Origin: Bacteroidota bacterium
GTDB taxonomy: Bacteria > Bacteroidota > Bacteroidia > Flavobacteriales_D > Crocinitomicaceae
Assembly (NCBI GenBank): GCA_024280295.1
Contig: JAJRQK010000005.1
Span: 1 to 64,000, forward strand
Direction of reading: 5' to 3'
Length of the DNA: 64,000 nt
Part shown: piece by piece, positions 1 to 8,209 of the stretch
Position numbering within the stretch: the stretch's first letter is position 1
How the letters are laid out: every line of letters begins with the position of its first letter
Notes under the pieces: generated by a model
The model's database searches: none
The model's input: the letters and a program-made list of their open reading frames with translations, nothing else
Told to the model about the DNA's origin: nothing
Translations under genes and position numbers: made by a program

Positions 1-1182
1 ACTGGGGGTATTTATTGTTCGTCGCTCTCAATTTCAGATTTAACAGGAATTGAGGCCTTTCCTAATATTGTAGAGTTGAGGTGTGATGATAATTCTCTCA
101 CCTCTTTAGATCTAACGGTAAACACAAATCTACAAGGTAATTTATGGGTTAAGAGCAATAGTTTAACCTCCCTAACACTTCCTACAACGTGTGCAGTTGT
201 GCAACTCTGGGCATCTTTTAATCCAATTGTAAGTTTGGATGTATCAGGTATGAATAGCGTTGAAATGATTCGAGTAATAGGTTGTACGGTCCTCACTTCT
301 CTGGATATTAGCGTGAATACTACATTAACTCAATTGTTCATGAATAGCACGAACAATTTGGCAAATTTGGACTTAACCACAAATGCAAATTTGACTGCAA
401 TATATATTAGTAATTCAGCAATTGGTTCACTAGACATCAGTAATAACCCATTGATTAATGCTGTGAGCGTTGATAACAATAGTAATCTTGCTTCTTTAAA
501 CATGGCAAATGGAAACAACATGAGTTTTGCACCTGGAAGTTTTTTAGCGACAAGTTGTTCGAGTTTGACATGTGTTGAGGTAGATAACGTTGCTTTCTCA
601 AATGCAGTTTGGACTTCTAGCGTAGATGCAGGCGTGACATTTAGTTTAGATTGTTCAGGTGGCTCTGTTGTTTTAGTAAGCTCAATCGTAGTTCAAGGTC
701 AGGGCGGTGCGACTTCGTTTTCAATTAATGATGTTACACTTCAAATGGAGGAAACAATATTACCTGCAAATGCTACAGATCCTTCCGTAACATGGACTGT
801 TCAGAATGGGACTGGCACTGCAATAATTGACGCGAATGGATTGTTAACAGCTGGTACAGTAGGTGATGTAACTGTTGGAGCTATTGCCAATGATGGATCT
901 AATACTTATGGTACTGCCATAATTACAATAACAGATACACCTGCTAACATTTCTGAAATTAATGAAATCGCACTAAAAGTTTATCCTGTGCCAGCAGGGG
1001 AGAGTATTACAATTGAATCCTCAGAAATCATAACATCAGTGCTCATTTTCGATCAATTTGGTTCATTGGTCCAGAAAGAAAACACTTCTTCGTTTTCTGT
1101 ACAGAAACTTTCAAGTGGAATCTATTTTCTTTCTGTTCAAACTGTTAATGGAATGAGTCGAAGTCGTTTTCTAAAAGAATAA
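1..1182 (+). CDS. Secreted leucine-rich-repeat protein with Big_2 and T9SS type A sorting domain (5' end outside window)
   Basis: The listed ORF begins at an internal TTG (76), but the same frame is open back to base 1 and already reads leucine-rich repeats (ISDLTGIEAFPNIVELRC), so the gene enters from outside the window and its signal peptide is missing. Visible parts: irregular LRRs of the 'LxSLDxSxNxxL' kind over the first ~190 residues, then a bacterial Ig-like (Big_2) stretch with 'ATDPSVTWTVQNGTGTAII', then a C-terminal T9SS type A sorting domain starting at 'LKVYPVPAGESI' and ending FLKE. The family is exported by Sec, passed through the T9SS and usually attached to the cell surface. 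The ligand is unknown. Most likely a surface adhesin or interaction protein. Confidence 0.85.
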   Translation, partial: TGGIYCSSLSISDLTGIEAFPNIVELRCDDNSLTSLDLTVNTNLQGNLWVKSNSLTSLTLPTTCAVVQLWASFNPIVSLDVSGMNSVEMIRVIGCTVLTSLDISVNTTLTQLFMNSTNNLANLDLTTNANLTAIYISNSAIGSLDISNNPLINAVSVDNNSNLASLNMANGNNMSFAPGSFLATSCSSLTCVEVDNVAFSNAVWTSSVDAGVTFSLDCSGGSVVLVSSIVVQGQGGATSFSINDVTLQMEETILPANATDPSVTWTVQNGTGTAIIDANGLLTAGTVGDVTVGAIANDGSNTYGTAIITITDTPANISEINEIALKVYPVPAGESITIESSEIITSVLIFDQFGSLVQKENTSSFSVQKLSSGIYFLSVQTVNGMSRSRFLKE

Positions 1183-1208
1183 AATTTATACACTATAAAA
1201 AAAGAAAA

Positions 1209-2177
1209 ATGAAAAGAGTAATACTATCAGCAATTGTATTAATAGCAACAATTTCAGCAACGCAAGCTCAAGGAAGCTTCTATGAAGGTCTAGCAAAATA
1301 TGCAGGGGAGGAGTTTCAAGTATATCTTACTGCCCATGAAATTGAAGGTAAAGAAGGCCACTATCAACCTGGAAAAGAATTCTACAAAACATCCTATACA
1401 GTTGTTCGAATGGAATCAGGATTGGCGTACGATGTAACATATTTGAATGAGAAAGGGAGAGATTATACCTTGGGAAGTCAAATTGGCGATTATTATGTAG
1501 ATCATCAAACATATCCATCACTACTTCGTCATAAGTATACGGGTGACGGTTATGTATTTATCGATGATATGCTCATAGCGTTAAATGATATTTCGAAAGA
1601 TGGTTCAACATTTGAGTCTATTGGGAGAATAAGCGCAGTTGTCAAAGAAGTTGTTCCAGAAGCAACAAAAGAGGATGAGCCAAAGAAAAAGTTGACGATG
1701 AAGGAGAAAATAGCCGCTGCTAAGGAAAAGATGTCATCTGCAGGTGTCTCACCTCGGGTGAAGGGGATGATGAATTTGAACTTAAATGAAGTCATTACAA
1801 CATATTTAGCTGATATGAAAAAGAAGCAGGCTGGCGCCGATGCAGCTCAAGAAGCGAAGTATATTGCGGAAATTAAAAATGCAGATGCGGCTTTCTTAGC
1901 GAAACGACAATCTCAATCAAGAGAGTTAGCCGACAAAATGGTTGCCAGAGATGCAGCTGCAAATGGAGAATCAGGATCAAACTACACGATTAAAAATAAC
2001 TCCAACGCAAGTGTTAAGTTGATTACTGATTCTGGGTCAACTTCAACACTGAACGCTGGAAGTTCGACTACATTCCTTTGCCAAACAGATGTTTTTTATT
2101 GTATAGGTACAAGCGATAAAGGTGGATTAATTGCCAATGGTGACGATTCTTGTGGTCAGACGATCACATTAGAGTAA
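1209..2177 (+). CDS. Secreted protein of unknown function
   Basis: I do not recognise the family. It has a clear Sec signal peptide (MKRVILSAIVLIATISATQA, cleavage likely after TQA), a globular N-terminal half rich in Tyr and Gly, a Lys/Glu-rich helical stretch (EDEPKKKLTMKEKIAAAKEK) near residues 155-178, a second helical part with many Ala, and a C-terminal beta-rich part with two Cys (FLCQTDVFYC) that could form a disulfide. There is no lipobox and no T9SS CTD. It starts 27 nt after the LRR gene and ends just before a strong terminator, so the two are probably co-transcribed. Periplasmic location is inferred. Confidence 0.75.
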   Translation: MKRVILSAIVLIATISATQAQGSFYEGLAKYAGEEFQVYLTAHEIEGKEGHYQPGKEFYKTSYTVVRMESGLAYDVTYLNEKGRDYTLGSQIGDYYVDHQTYPSLLRHKYTGDGYVFIDDMLIALNDISKDGSTFESIGRISAVVKEVVPEATKEDEPKKKLTMKEKIAAAKEKMSSAGVSPRVKGMMNLNLNEVITTYLADMKKKQAGADAAQEAKYIAEIKNADAAFLAKRQSQSRELADKMVARDAAANGESGSNYTIKNNSNASVKLITDSGSTSTLNAGSSTTFLCQTDVFYCIGTSDKGGLIANGDDSCGQTITLE

Positions 2178-2199
2178 AAGATTCAATCAAGCTTAATTT

Positions 2200-2235
2200 G
2201 TGCCCTGCAGTCATCGTATTGTAGGGCACTTTTTA
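2200..2235 (+). terminator. Rho-independent terminator
   Basis: GTGCCCTgca / tgtAGGGCAC forms a 10-bp stem (one G-T pair) with a 10-nt loop, followed by TTTTTATT. It lies 22 nt after the stop codon of the preceding secreted-protein gene. Confidence 0.85.
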
Positions 2236-2416
2236 TTCAAATTGACACTGAATTTATGACTAAATTTTTCTAAGCCCACAGAAATATATCATGATCCACA
2301 AAAGTGTTCTTTTAGATAAGTTTTATCGGATAGAAGTGAATTGAAATTTAACCTAAGACTACTAGCAGATAACGCAACTTTTGAACATGCTTCTTCCTCC
2401 TACAAGACTTAATTAA

Positions 2417-3400
2417 TCATCTCATTAAATGAATTATTCCGTCATATTGATATTTTTTTTCTTCCTCGTATTCTTTGGGAATGACTTGATAAAAATAGAC
2501 ACCATCGGATACTTCATTGCCTTTCGAATCTGTCCCATCCCATGTTAAGTTCGAGTCAGATTCGAAAACAATATTGCCCCAACGATTGAGTATAAAATAC
2601 TTTTCGATTTGACTGGCTCCAGAAAGTGTAGTGAATAAATCATTGATGTTATCACCATTTGGGGTAAATACATTCGGGAATTCGATGGCTATGTTTAAAT
2701 TGACTAGTGATACATTATCAACATAAAAATAAGTCGTTAACCCATCACTTATACCTGGTAAGTTGTATAAATAGGTGAATGGAGTATTATTCGAATCATC
2801 AAAATTCCCTATGATAACATACTTCTCACCTCCAGTTGCGAGATAATCAAATTCTAATTGAACCCAATTAAGACTGTCATCAATCGGGGTTGTGTTTTTT
2901 ATGTCCGCCTCCATAATGTCGCTCAAGAAAACGGTGTAATCAAGATTAGTCTCAATAAATTTGAATTGAATATTAGGTGATGTGTATTCTACGTTATTGG
3001 CAAGATTAACGAATAAGCTAAGTTGATAAGTTTCACCTTGCTTTAACTCACTTGAAAATTCTAATTGAATGTATTCGTTGTAGTAGTTGAACGATGATTT
3101 TGACATCCCTAGCCCTAAATAGCCAGTACCTGATTGAGGCTCTTGATAACCTTGTTCATTGTATGGAGAGGAAGCAAAATTCGGTGAGGGAACGCATGAA
3201 TTAAAATAATCTGAGGTGCTTGACCACAGTGGTGGTGGATAATAAAGTGGATTATAGACGTTTTTACATCTTTCTATTTGTGTGAGATTATCAGGACACT
3301 GGAAATACTCCTCAAAGTCGCCATTAAGAATTAAGTTTTCTTGGGCTATCGAAGTGAACCCAAGAAATAAAATAAACACTAGAGTATTGAAATAGTTCAC
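2417..3400 (-). CDS. T9SS type B sorting domain (gliding-motility-associated C-terminal) secreted protein
   Basis: Signal peptide MNYFNTLVFILFLGFTSIAQ, then a mature part opening with 'ENLILNGDFEEYFQCP', a pattern common at the start of Bacteroidota surface proteins with a carbohydrate-binding-like jelly-roll of ~200 residues ('YIQLEFSSELKQGETYQLSLFV'). The last ~90 residues are a textbook type B CTD: 'FPNVFTPNGDNINDLF', 'YFILNRWGNIVFES', 'WDGTDSKGNEVSDGVYFYQV'. Such CTDs route cargo through the T9SS together with PorP/SprF-like partners. It is monocistronic and faces away from the ECF sigma locus. The substrate or partner is unknown. Confidence 0.85.
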   Translation of the reverse strand: MNYFNTLVFILFLGFTSIAQENLILNGDFEEYFQCPDNLTQIERCKNVYNPLYYPPPLWSSTSDYFNSCVPSPNFASSPYNEQGYQEPQSGTGYLGLGMSKSSFNYYNEYIQLEFSSELKQGETYQLSLFVNLANNVEYTSPNIQFKFIETNLDYTVFLSDIMEADIKNTTPIDDSLNWVQLEFDYLATGGEKYVIIGNFDDSNNTPFTYLYNLPGISDGLTTYFYVDNVSLVNLNIAIEFPNVFTPNGDNINDLFTTLSGASQIEKYFILNRWGNIVFESDSNLTWDGTDSKGNEVSDGVYFYQVIPKEYEEEKKYQYDGIIHLMR

Positions 3401-3635
3401 AGTTGTTTTTTAGTTGATAAGTATGCAATTGCTTATTAGTAAAAGTAGCAGTTGTTATGAAGACGAGAATTGATCTTAAAAAGTTTGCTAAAAATTTAAG
3501 AAAAAGGATAGATTACTTAATAAGTTGACCCTCACTATTCTCTTAATCTTGTCAAGATAAATATTTCATTGACAATAAAAAGGATAAACATGGGTAATTA
3601 ATTTTACAATCGGTAAAAAGAATGAAACACTTTTC

Positions 3636-4943
3636 TTATAGCTTAGTCACGGTTCCGAGATACTCAACCGGTTCGTTAAGTTCCGGGTTGTATAAGACAA
3701 CCTTCCATATATAGGTAGTTGTTCCTCTGTCGCGTTCACCTGTGCGGATATCTGTTCCATTCCAAGGTTGGTCTGAATCTGATGTCTTGTAAACTACGCC
3801 GCCATCTTTACTATCAATGATAACCATATTAAAGTTAACATTGCGCTCAGTCAAGGCGAATGGCATAAAGGTCATATTTCTTGGATCGCTTCCTAAAGGA
3901 TTGAATGCTGTAACAGCCATTAAGTTGTAGTCCTCTTGTATGTAAATTGATTTTACAGCGGTTGCAGAACAAACATCGTTCGAAACAGTAAGAGTTATCG
4001 TCTGTTTTCCTTTCTTATAGAAATGGATGTCAGCAGTAGGTCCAGTAACTATTTGACCGCTGGCTTTCCATGTGTAAGTGTCATTCGTTGATCCGGCCAC
4101 AACATGTGTGGTTGGGATTCCAGACGTAAATTTGTTGATCTCATCAATTGAAAAATCTGCAGTTGGTAAACCTAAGACATTAAATGTAGACTCAGAGTAG
4201 AAATCATTATTTTCCATGAATCCGATTCCATGAATTCCCTCAATCTCTGAAATGTAACTCATAGAATTACCAGGTAAAATTTCAACAAGTTTCCCATTGG
4301 GTGATAAAACCATAATCGAATTATTCTGATTGGTGTTTCCTATTAGAATACGCTCATTTACGCAAATGTCAGGGATTGTAGGTATCAACATTGCTTTAAC
4401 AACAGGCTCTGATATGATTTCATTCGGAGTATATGATGCCCCTGTTCCAATAGGTCCGTTTATAGTTTCATCAGTTGGTGTTGTGTAAGTTATACTAGGA
4501 TTCGTATTAATTTCAACAGAGAAACCATTAATAGTCTCAAGAGATGATGAAGAGTTAGTTGAATTCGTTTTTTTAGAAGTGAATGATATAGTATTCGATT
4601 TTGTAGCAGTAGATTCTGTAGAGTGATTTTCTACTGGAATTTTATTAGGAATTTGATCAAGTGAATTGGAAGATGTCGATTCCTTTTCAGCGATATCATT
4701 TTGCACAATTTGCGCTTCAGATGTTAGCTCAATAACATCATTTTGAGTAAAAATAAAATAAGAAGCAACTACAGCAATTCCAATTCCAGCAGCAGCAATA
4801 TAATATCTTGTGTAAGAACGAGGAGCAGCTATTGGACTTGTAGCATCCAAACGGGAGCGCATTGCATTCCAAGCTTCGGGACGGTACGACATCTCATGCC
4901 CGTCCAAGCTTTTCTTAAATAGTTCTTCAATCGGTTCTTTCAT
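3636..4943 (-). CDS. Single-pass membrane protein, putative anti-sigma factor, with PKD and type-B-CTD-like periplasmic region
   Basis: Residues 1-45 are a charged, probably cytoplasmic segment (MKEPIEELFKKSLDGHEMSYRP...). One membrane helix follows at about 47-66 (YYIAAAGIGIAVVASYFIF), then a long Ser/Thr/Asn-rich linker, a PKD-like domain around 265-340, and a C-terminal ~90-residue segment that aligns by eye with T9SS type B CTDs (FNPLGSDPRN for FTPNGDGIN; 'QPWNGTDIRTGERDRGTTTYIWKV'). The start codon lies 1 nt after the stop of the ECF sigma gene (TAAAATG), which implies translational coupling. Position and topology suggest an anti-sigma factor; there is no classical ZAS or FecR domain, so that role is inferred. 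The lack of an N-terminal signal peptide means the CTD is probably a fixed sensor and not an export tag. Confidence 0.65.
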   Translation of the reverse strand: MKEPIEELFKKSLDGHEMSYRPEAWNAMRSRLDATSPIAAPRSYTRYYIAAAGIGIAVVASYFIFTQNDVIELTSEAQIVQNDIAEKESTSSNSLDQIPNKIPVENHSTESTATKSNTISFTSKKTNSTNSSSSLETINGFSVEINTNPSITYTTPTDETINGPIGTGASYTPNEIISEPVVKAMLIPTIPDICVNERILIGNTNQNNSIMVLSPNGKLVEILPGNSMSYISEIEGIHGIGFMENNDFYSESTFNVLGLPTADFSIDEINKFTSGIPTTHVVAGSTNDTYTWKASGQIVTGPTADIHFYKKGKQTITLTVSNDVCSATAVKSIYIQEDYNLMAVTAFNPLGSDPRNMTFMPFALTERNVNFNMVIIDSKDGGVVYKTSDSDQPWNGTDIRTGERDRGTTTYIWKVVLYNPELNEPVEYLGTVTKL

Positions 4944-4944
4944 T

Positions 4945-5514
4945 TTATTCTATGTTCATGAACTTTTCTTTCAGAATTTTCTGCAAGTTCAATTTTGCCT
5001 TTGATAAATTTGACTTTGACGTTCCTTCACTGACTCCAAGAATTTCTGCAATTTCCTTATGTGTATATTCTTCTAAGACATAGAGGTTAAACACCGCTTT
5101 ATATGCAGGTGAAAGTTGACCAATTGCTTCTAGTGCAATTTCTGCTTTCAATCCTAAAGATTCTAACTCCTCAGCTATAACAACAGAATCTTCTGCTCCC
5201 AACTTAAAGTCTTCATCTTTATCAGTTAATATCGGGTTTCTCTTTGCTTTCCGAATGCTGTCAATCGCCGTATTGGAGATAATTCTACGCATCCATCCTT
5301 CAAAGGATCCCTTGTAATTAAACGCTTCCAGTTTCTCAAAGATCTTAATGAAACCTTCCTGGAGGACTTCCTCAGCCGAATCCCTATCTACGGTGTACCG
5401 CATGCAAACACTCAGCATCCTACCATAATAAAGTTTAAACAACTCCTCCTGCGATCTACGATCATTTTTCAGGCATCCGCTGATTAATTTCTTTAAATGC
5501 TCTTTGTTCTCCAC
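4945..5514 (-). CDS. ECF-family RNA polymerase sigma factor
   Basis: 189 residues, the normal ECF size. Sigma region 2 lies at about 20-90 (LFKLYYGRMLSVCMRYTVDRDSAEEVLQ, with 'GSFEGWMRRIISNTAID'), followed by a short linker and a region 4 helix-turn-helix at about 130-180 (YTHKEIAEILGVSEGTSKSNL). It would recruit core polymerase to a small regulon. It is the first gene of a two-gene unit with the downstream putative anti-sigma protein, and may autoregulate. A standard RpoD-type -7 box is not obvious upstream. Confidence 0.95.
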   Translation of the reverse strand: MENKEHLKKLISGCLKNDRRSQEELFKLYYGRMLSVCMRYTVDRDSAEEVLQEGFIKIFEKLEAFNYKGSFEGWMRRIISNTAIDSIRKAKRNPILTDKDEDFKLGAEDSVVIAEELESLGLKAEIALEAIGQLSPAYKAVFNLYVLEEYTHKEIAEILGVSEGTSKSNLSKAKLNLQKILKEKFMNIE

Positions 5515-5606
5515 TCTTTGTTTCGTTAGTTAGACGCAATTAGAATAGGTGCGTTGCCTTTGTTAATAATTTTACTTGATTTCCAATAATTAAGTCTTGC
5601 AAAGTA

Positions 5607-5637
5607 AAACTTTTTCAAACAAATGTGCTACCTTCGC
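5607..5637 (+). promoter_or_regulatory. Probable promoter of mdh
   Basis: TACCTTCG at 5629-5636 matches the Bacteroidota -7 box TAnnTTTG except for one C. A T-rich segment (ACTTTTTC) sits about 20 bp upstream. The start codon follows 44 nt later. Confidence 0.45.
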
Positions 5638-5680
5638 GCCCTTACTAGCAAGGTATATTATTAGATCAAATACTCAAGAA

Positions 5681-6619
5681 ATGAAAGTAACTGTTATAGG
5701 GGCTGGAAATGTTGGAGCTACATGCGCAAATGTTTTGGCACAAAAAGAAATTGCAAATGAAATAGTACTTCTGGACATTAAAGAAGGTTTTGCGGAAGGT
5801 AAAGCACTCGATATTTGGGAGACTTCTCCAATTAACTTATATGATTCAAGAACTGTTGGATCTACAAATGATTATTCTAAAACCAAAGATTCTGAGGTTG
5901 TCGTAATCACTTCAGGACTTCCTAGAAAACCAGGTATGTCGCGTGATGATTTAATCGCAACAAATGCTGGTATCGTGAAAATGGTTACTGAAAATGTCAT
6001 CAAATATTCGCCAAACGCAAAAATCATTATTGTTTCAAATCCTTTGGATGTAATGACTTACTGCGCGTACTTAACAGCAAAGGTTGATCGAAGTCAAGTG
6101 TTTGGAATGGCTGGTGTACTTGATACTGCTCGGTACCGTTCATTTATTGCTGAAGAGTTAAATGTTTCACCAAAAGATATTCAAGCAGTATTGATGGGAG
6201 GTCATGGTGATACAATGGTTCCGTTGACGCGTTATACGACTGTTGGTGGTATTCCTGTTACTGAGTTGCTTAGTGAAGATAAATTAAACGAAATCATTGA
6301 ACGGACTAAGTTTGGTGGTGGAGAAATTGTGAAACTTCTGGGAACTTCTGCATGGTATGCTCCTGGAGCTGCTGCGGCGCAAATGGTGGAGGCAATTGTA
6401 CGTGACCAAAAACGTATTTTTCCAGTTTGTGCTTGGTTGGATGGTGAATATGGAATGAAAGATCTATACCTTGGAGTGCCTGTTGTGCTTGGGAAAGGAG
6501 GAATTGAAAAAATTATCGAACTAGATCTTAACGAAGGCGAAAAAGCAATGTTAGCTGAGTCAGCTGAAGCAGTTCGCAACGTAATGAGCGTTCTTGATAA
6601 TATGAACGTAGACGCGTAG
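5681..6619 (+). CDS. mdh: Malate dehydrogenase
   Basis: NAD-dependent L-malate/oxaloacetate oxidoreductase of the TCA cycle, LDH-like MDH subfamily, cytoplasmic. The track ORF starts at a TTG (5597), but ATG 5681 starts exactly at the canonical N-terminus MKVTVIGAGNVGATCA (Rossmann GxGxxG), giving 312 residues, the usual length. Other marks are 'GLPRKPGMSRDDL' (substrate Arg pair, with Arg where LDH has Gln), 'SNPLDVMTY', and the catalytic His in 'MGGHGDTMVPLTRY'. It is monocistronic, with a promoter-like box upstream and a terminator downstream. Confidence 0.97.
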   Translation: MKVTVIGAGNVGATCANVLAQKEIANEIVLLDIKEGFAEGKALDIWETSPINLYDSRTVGSTNDYSKTKDSEVVVITSGLPRKPGMSRDDLIATNAGIVKMVTENVIKYSPNAKIIIVSNPLDVMTYCAYLTAKVDRSQVFGMAGVLDTARYRSFIAEELNVSPKDIQAVLMGGHGDTMVPLTRYTTVGGIPVTELLSEDKLNEIIERTKFGGGEIVKLLGTSAWYAPGAAAAQMVEAIVRDQKRIFPVCAWLDGEYGMKDLYLGVPVVLGKGGIEKIIELDLNEGEKAMLAESAEAVRNVMSVLDNMNVDA

Positions 6620-6643
6620 TTCACATCAAAATATACTATAGTG

Positions 6644-6676
6644 AAACTCTTCTGCATTTGTGGAAGAGTTTTTGCT
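6644..6676 (+). terminator. Rho-independent terminator of mdh
   Basis: AAACTCTTC / GAAGAGTTT forms a perfect 9-bp stem with a 10-nt loop and runs into TTTTTGCTTTT, 24 nt after the mdh stop codon. Confidence 0.85.
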
Positions 6677-6715
6677 TTTATGGAATGATAGTTATTTCGC
6701 ATCTTAGTAGTGAAT

Positions 6716-8086
6716 ATGAAAATAATCAGCATCCTTTTCTTTTTTAGCTTATTTCAGTCTGCATTTGGGCAAGATTCGGTTGTTGTCGTTATTGAAGTCA
6801 CTGATGCTGAATATAAAGACCCAATTCAAAATGTAACAGCTTCTGTAAGTTATAATTCGACGCAGTTTTTTAAAACTACGAGTACTAAAGGGAAGTTATC
6901 ATTCCAAACTCCAACAGGTATTAAGTTGAATTATGGGCTCACACATCCGCGCTTCAACTCAGAAAGCTCCTTTATTAGAATTTCGGAACGTGAAAAATTG
7001 GACACTATATATGTCAATATTGAGATGGACGGTATTCGATTGAGAGATCTTAATGAGATTGTGATTTTAACTCCAGGAAAGCCTGATACTGTATTTAGTT
7101 CTGATCGACTCCATGTAGAAGATTTTGAGATTCTTCCTGATGGGCGCTTGATATTATTGACCTATCCTAAACAACTTAAGAAGGGGAGTGAGTTGCTACT
7201 TTTTGATGGGAGTATTGTAAATAGTTTTCAAATTCTTGATCGGGCTTATGACTTAGTGAGGGATTATCGAGGAAATCCACACGTGATTTGCGAAAATAAT
7301 GTGTTCGGAATTTACGTCAACGGGAAAAGTATTGAAATTGCAACTTTAGACAAAAGTTATTTCACAAAGTATATTGCTCCGATTATAGATACTAATGCAT
7401 TCAAGATGTATTTTACAACATTTAATCCAGACTACCCGGCAATGGAATATTTTGCGTTTGATCAACTTGATTCTGCTTATTCTAAAATTCTAGGTATTCA
7501 AGATGATTTGATGATGGAACTCTACCGGTCTGAGATCAAGTGGGTAGATGTTCGAACGCGTCTTTGGGCCAAAAATCTCGAACTTCAAACGGGAGTGGAT
7601 GCAGAGATTTATGTTGGAGCGAATTACTTTACTCAATCACTGTATTATAAAGAATTGTATGCCCCACTATTTCACCGAAATGATACACTGTTCATTTTTG
7701 ACTATTACAAGGACAAACTCTACACCTTTGATTCCGCAGGAGATTCTCTTGATAGTATTCCAATTTATCATCACTACCAATCTAAAAGAACGGGCTGGAA
7801 AAAAAAATTAATTCAAGATAGGATGACAGGACAAATTTATGCTGTTTATGATCGGTCTGGTTTCACGTACCTTGGATCAGTAGATACCCATACGGGTGAA
7901 ATCACAGAGCAAGTGAAATTGAAATTTCGCTATGCCGAAAAATTTGCAGTAGATGGTAATTTTGTCTATTACATATATCGACCATTTGAGTCTGCTCAAA
8001 AGAAATTTCTGTACAAAGAGCGATTGCCCTATGATTTCGGAAAGGCAAATGTACCAGATGGAGATGAAATTAAAGGTAAGAAGTGA
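6716..8086 (+). CDS. Secreted protein with N-terminal CarboxypepD_reg-like domain and probable beta-propeller
   Basis: The track starts at a GTG (6710); ATG 6716 two codons later begins a clean signal peptide (MKIISILFFFSLFQSAFGQ), so I use it. Residues ~20-110 resemble the carboxypeptidase-regulatory-like beta-sandwich found in Bacteroidota envelope proteins (VTDAEYKDPIQNVTASVSYN). The remainder has short repeating beta-rich blocks such as 'VEDFEILPDGRLILLTY' and 'RGNPHVICENNVFGIYV', which look like a six-bladed propeller. There is no T9SS CTD and no lipobox, so it is probably periplasmic. I do not recognise a specific function; the propeller call is by pattern only. Confidence 0.7.
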   Translation: MKIISILFFFSLFQSAFGQDSVVVVIEVTDAEYKDPIQNVTASVSYNSTQFFKTTSTKGKLSFQTPTGIKLNYGLTHPRFNSESSFIRISEREKLDTIYVNIEMDGIRLRDLNEIVILTPGKPDTVFSSDRLHVEDFEILPDGRLILLTYPKQLKKGSELLLFDGSIVNSFQILDRAYDLVRDYRGNPHVICENNVFGIYVNGKSIEIATLDKSYFTKYIAPIIDTNAFKMYFTTFNPDYPAMEYFAFDQLDSAYSKILGIQDDLMMELYRSEIKWVDVRTRLWAKNLELQTGVDAEIYVGANYFTQSLYYKELYAPLFHRNDTLFIFDYYKDKLYTFDSAGDSLDSIPIYHHYQSKRTGWKKKLIQDRMTGQIYAVYDRSGFTYLGSVDTHTGEITEQVKLKFRYAEKFAVDGNFVYYIYRPFESAQKKFLYKERLPYDFGKANVPDGDEIKGKK

Positions 8087-8171
8087 TTGATTCACGTTAC
8101 TTTTTTTTTGGATTCTTGGTCTGTGAATTAGTTTTTTTCTATTAGAAGTAGGCTTGCCTTTTTAAAATGAT

Positions 8172-8179
8172 TATTTTTG
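8172..8179 (+). promoter_or_regulatory. -7 box of the glycine-rich protein gene
   Basis: TATTTTTG is a perfect TAnnTTTG match, 30 nt before the ATG at 8210. A possible -33 TTG (GGCTTGCC) lies 15 bp upstream, somewhat short of the usual 17-23 bp. Confidence 0.5.
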
Positions 8180-8209
8180 CGTTAAAACTAACTAACTAAT
8201 TACACTATC

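Noticed and set aside
6232-6732. 166-codon minus-strand ORF over the mdh 3' end
   Set aside because: It is a shadow of mdh and spans the mdh terminator and the next gene's start; composition is not protein-like.
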